From the NCBI GenBank assembly GCA_002687795.1, contig NZBG01000032.1, positions 1 through 40,706 on the forward strand: DNA of 40,706 nucleotides, written 5' to 3'. Below the pieces are notes generated by a model, which was not told the origin of the DNA, ran no database searches, and was given only the letters and a program-made list of their open reading frames with translations. Both the position numbers and the translations under genes were made by a program. This DNA is from Candidatus Woesearchaeota archaeon. GTDB taxonomy: Archaea > Nanobdellota > Nanobdellia > Woesearchaeales > GCA-2687795. Position 1 is the stretch's first letter. The number at the start of each line of letters is the position of its first letter. Of the stretch, positions 39,588 through 40,706 are shown one piece after another.

Positions 39588-39635
39588 CTATATCTCGTCT
39601 ACCTTGATCCTATACTTTTCTTTTATTTCTTTCAT
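39588..39635 (-). other. 15-codon start of the TadA-like frame, ending in TAG
   Basis: ATG (39633-39635) opens MKEIKEKYRIKVDEI, in the same frame as the ATPase, and ends at TAG 39588-39590. The overlap with the upstream gene's end is the usual coupled arrangement. It is either the true 5' end with a nonsense codon, or a short leader peptide. Confidence 0.5.
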
Positions 39636-40683
39636 TTGCCTCTTTTTCCACTTTTAACTCTGGCTCTCCAAAGGGTGGGTAATGTAGCTTTAACATGCTA
39701 TGACCCTCTAAGATCATACACCATTCCTCAGCCAGCTTTTTATCAATCCCAAAATACTTTTCTATTTCTGACAGCTTAATACTTCCCCTTCTTTTAACTA
39801 ACTTGTACAATACATCAAAGTCTGTTTCATATTTCTCCCTTTTAATTTCCATTCCCTTGATTTCTATTAATCTTTCCTTTTTTGTTTCTTCTTTTTTGGG
39901 CATTTTCCTTTTATTTAACCTATATCCCAACAAAGACAATAACATCAGAGAAATCCCCAGGATAAAGGTAATCAAATGGCGGTAAACAAATGTAAAAACA
40001 ACAATGAGCATGGAAATAAAAAACATGGTATAGTATACTTCCGGCTTGTTTATCTTTTTTGGCTTTGCAGCCTTTTCCTGTTTCTCCTTATGCAGCTTTG
40101 CTGCTTTTTCCTGTTTCTCACTGCGTATCCATAAACAAATCTCCTTCAGCTTAGAATACAGATTTCTTTTCTCTTTAAACTCAAGGGGCTTGCTGATTAA
40201 TTTGCCATAAAGCCACCTTAGCTTAAGATAGGAATCTGTAACCTTACTAATGTTCTTTTCTGCTATAAATTTATTGGCTTTATTTATCAATGTCCTGAGC
40301 TCTGATACATCCTTTTCTAATCTCTTTTTTAGCTTAAGCTCTCTCCTTTTCTCTCTTTCTCCCTCCTTTTTCCTTGCCAGAATCAAGACAGTCGATATTG
40401 ATATCAAAACCGCGCCTATGATAGAATAAACCAATTTATGATAAACTAATGCAACACAAAAAACAACTAAAGAGATAAAAAATGCAATAATGTATACAAT
40501 TAATCCGTCTTTCCTTTTGGGTTTCTCGAGCTTCTCTTGTTTTTCCGGAGCCTTTACAAGCTTTTTATTCTTTATTGTCTTCTTATTATATAACGAAGCA
40601 CGATAAAAAAATGAACCTCCCCGCACTAAAGTGCGGGGTATCATATTAAGCAAAGGAAGTAACTTTCCTTTGTTGTCCGCCAA
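39610..40683 (-). CDS. Membrane protein with C-terminal winged helix, pilus operon; start uncertain
   Basis: The 357-aa protein has two pairs of membrane spans (IVYIIAFFISLVVFCVALVYHKLVYSIIGAVLISISTVLIL, ~62-102; VYYTMFFISMLIVVFTFVYRHLITFILGISLMLLSLLGY, ~218-256). Between them is a helical domain (LRTLINKANKFIAEKN..YLKLRWLYGKL...NLYSKLKEICLWI) like the tail of the 417-aa protein at 1991. It ends with a winged helix (YKLVKRRGSIKLSEIEKYFGIDKKLAEEWCMILEGHSMLKLHYPPFGEPEL), a domain often found before TadA-type ATPases in archaea. The frame is open to the window edge, so the start may lie outside; the first 40 aa cover a GC-rich hairpin. Confidence 0.7.
   Translation of the reverse strand: MADNKGKLLPLLNMIPRTLVRGGSFFYRASLYNKKTIKNKKLVKAPEKQEKLEKPKRKDGLIVYIIAFFISLVVFCVALVYHKLVYSIIGAVLISISTVLILARKKEGEREKRRELKLKKRLEKDVSELRTLINKANKFIAEKNISKVTDSYLKLRWLYGKLISKPLEFKEKRNLYSKLKEICLWIRSEKQEKAAKLHKEKQEKAAKPKKINKPEVYYTMFFISMLIVVFTFVYRHLITFILGISLMLLSLLGYRLNKRKMPKKEETKKERLIEIKGMEIKREKYETDFDVLYKLVKRRGSIKLSEIEKYFGIDKKLAEEWCMILEGHSMLKLHYPPFGEPELKVEKEANERNKRKV
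40619..40638. repeat. GC-rich palindrome CCCCGCACT-AA-AGTGCGGGG
   Basis: A 9-bp perfect stem with a 2-nt loop sits in the 5' part of the last gene's frame. It is much more GC-rich than its surroundings. Similar hairpins occur at ends of IS200/IS605-type elements and as REP-like units, but no transposase is seen here. Confidence 0.4.
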
Positions 40684-40706
40684 AATTCCAATATCCCTGG
40701 GATTCA

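Noticed and set aside
36252-39635. Genome-wide reassignment of TGA or TAG
   Set aside because: Both codons end normal genes here (TGA for fen and the 417-aa gene; TAG for the zinc-ribbon gene), and aRF1 keeps NIKS, YxCxxxF and GGQ.
1-40706. CRISPR array, rRNA genes, transposase or integrase
   Set aside because: I scanned for regularly spaced repeats, rRNA signatures, and IS or integrase motifs and saw none. The palindrome at 40619 alone does not support an insertion sequence.

Overview
The window is archaeal. It carries aEF-2 with a diphthamide loop, aEF-1beta, ribosomal proteins L7Ae, S28e and L24e, aRF1, FEN1, archaeal-type PheT, an archaeal tRNA-splicing endonuclease, and tRNA genes without encoded CCA, one of them with introns. 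Small proteins, lysine-rich tails, moderate-to-low GC, many Ig-like membrane proteins and Tad/archaellum-type secretion genes suggest a DPANN archaeon. Woesearchaeales-like is my guess; there is no 16S rRNA to prove it.

Layout. 1-5650: end of a PAC2-family gene, a decayed tandem repeat, a conserved hypothetical gene, an HTH regulator / Ig-like membrane protein / TOPRIM operon, htpX, and an NFACT (RqcH-like) gene lacking its last domain. 5680-5826: tRNA-Gly(GCC) with two introns. 5892-10975: an archaellum/T2SS-type ATPase plus a double T2SSF membrane protein, with a divergent coiled-coil gene. 10970-15640: B3/B4-domain protein, a 51-aa acidic protein missed by the ORF track, and the L7Ae-S28e-L24e-Ndk-EF2 block. 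15691-17700: a small Cys protein, a DhnA-type aldolase and a Zn dehydrogenase. 17967-20545: a THUMP methyltransferase, MtnA and aEF-1beta. 20609-22950: an AT-rich accessory island (RHH protein, small membrane proteins, SDH/ClpP-like serine protease). 22951-25924: a TctA-like transporter converging on an Ig-like membrane protein, with a second copy of their shared 3' junction upstream. 26032-34050: EndA, HD hydrolase, wHTH/nuclease-like protein, FEN1, EamA, Trm5-like, PheT, aRF1 and a zinc-ribbon miniprotein. 34085-36278: EamA transporter, tRNA-Cys, a frameshifted RecA-like protein and a membrane protein. 36252-40706: a Tad-like pilus operon (HTH membrane protein, ATPase, two T2SSF proteins).

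The most striking pattern is that both pilus/secretion loci and the RecA-like gene contain interrupted or oddly started frames. There is an in-frame TGA in the last T2SSF gene, an in-frame TAG after codon 15 of the second ATPase, an A10 run that puts the natural ATG of the first ATPase out of frame, an A7 -1 frameshift in the RecA-like gene, and frames that seem to begin at ATT or ATA. Elsewhere TGA and TAG end normal genes, and aRF1 keeps its stop-recognition motifs. Wholesale codon reassignment is therefore unlikely. Slippage, readthrough, reinitiation, decay and sequence error remain open.

Other highlights are the two-intron tRNA-Gly with endA in the same window, a family of perfect short hairpins with 2-3 nt loops, a kink-turn-like element in the L7Ae leader, and a diverged but mostly synonymous duplicate of a gene junction.
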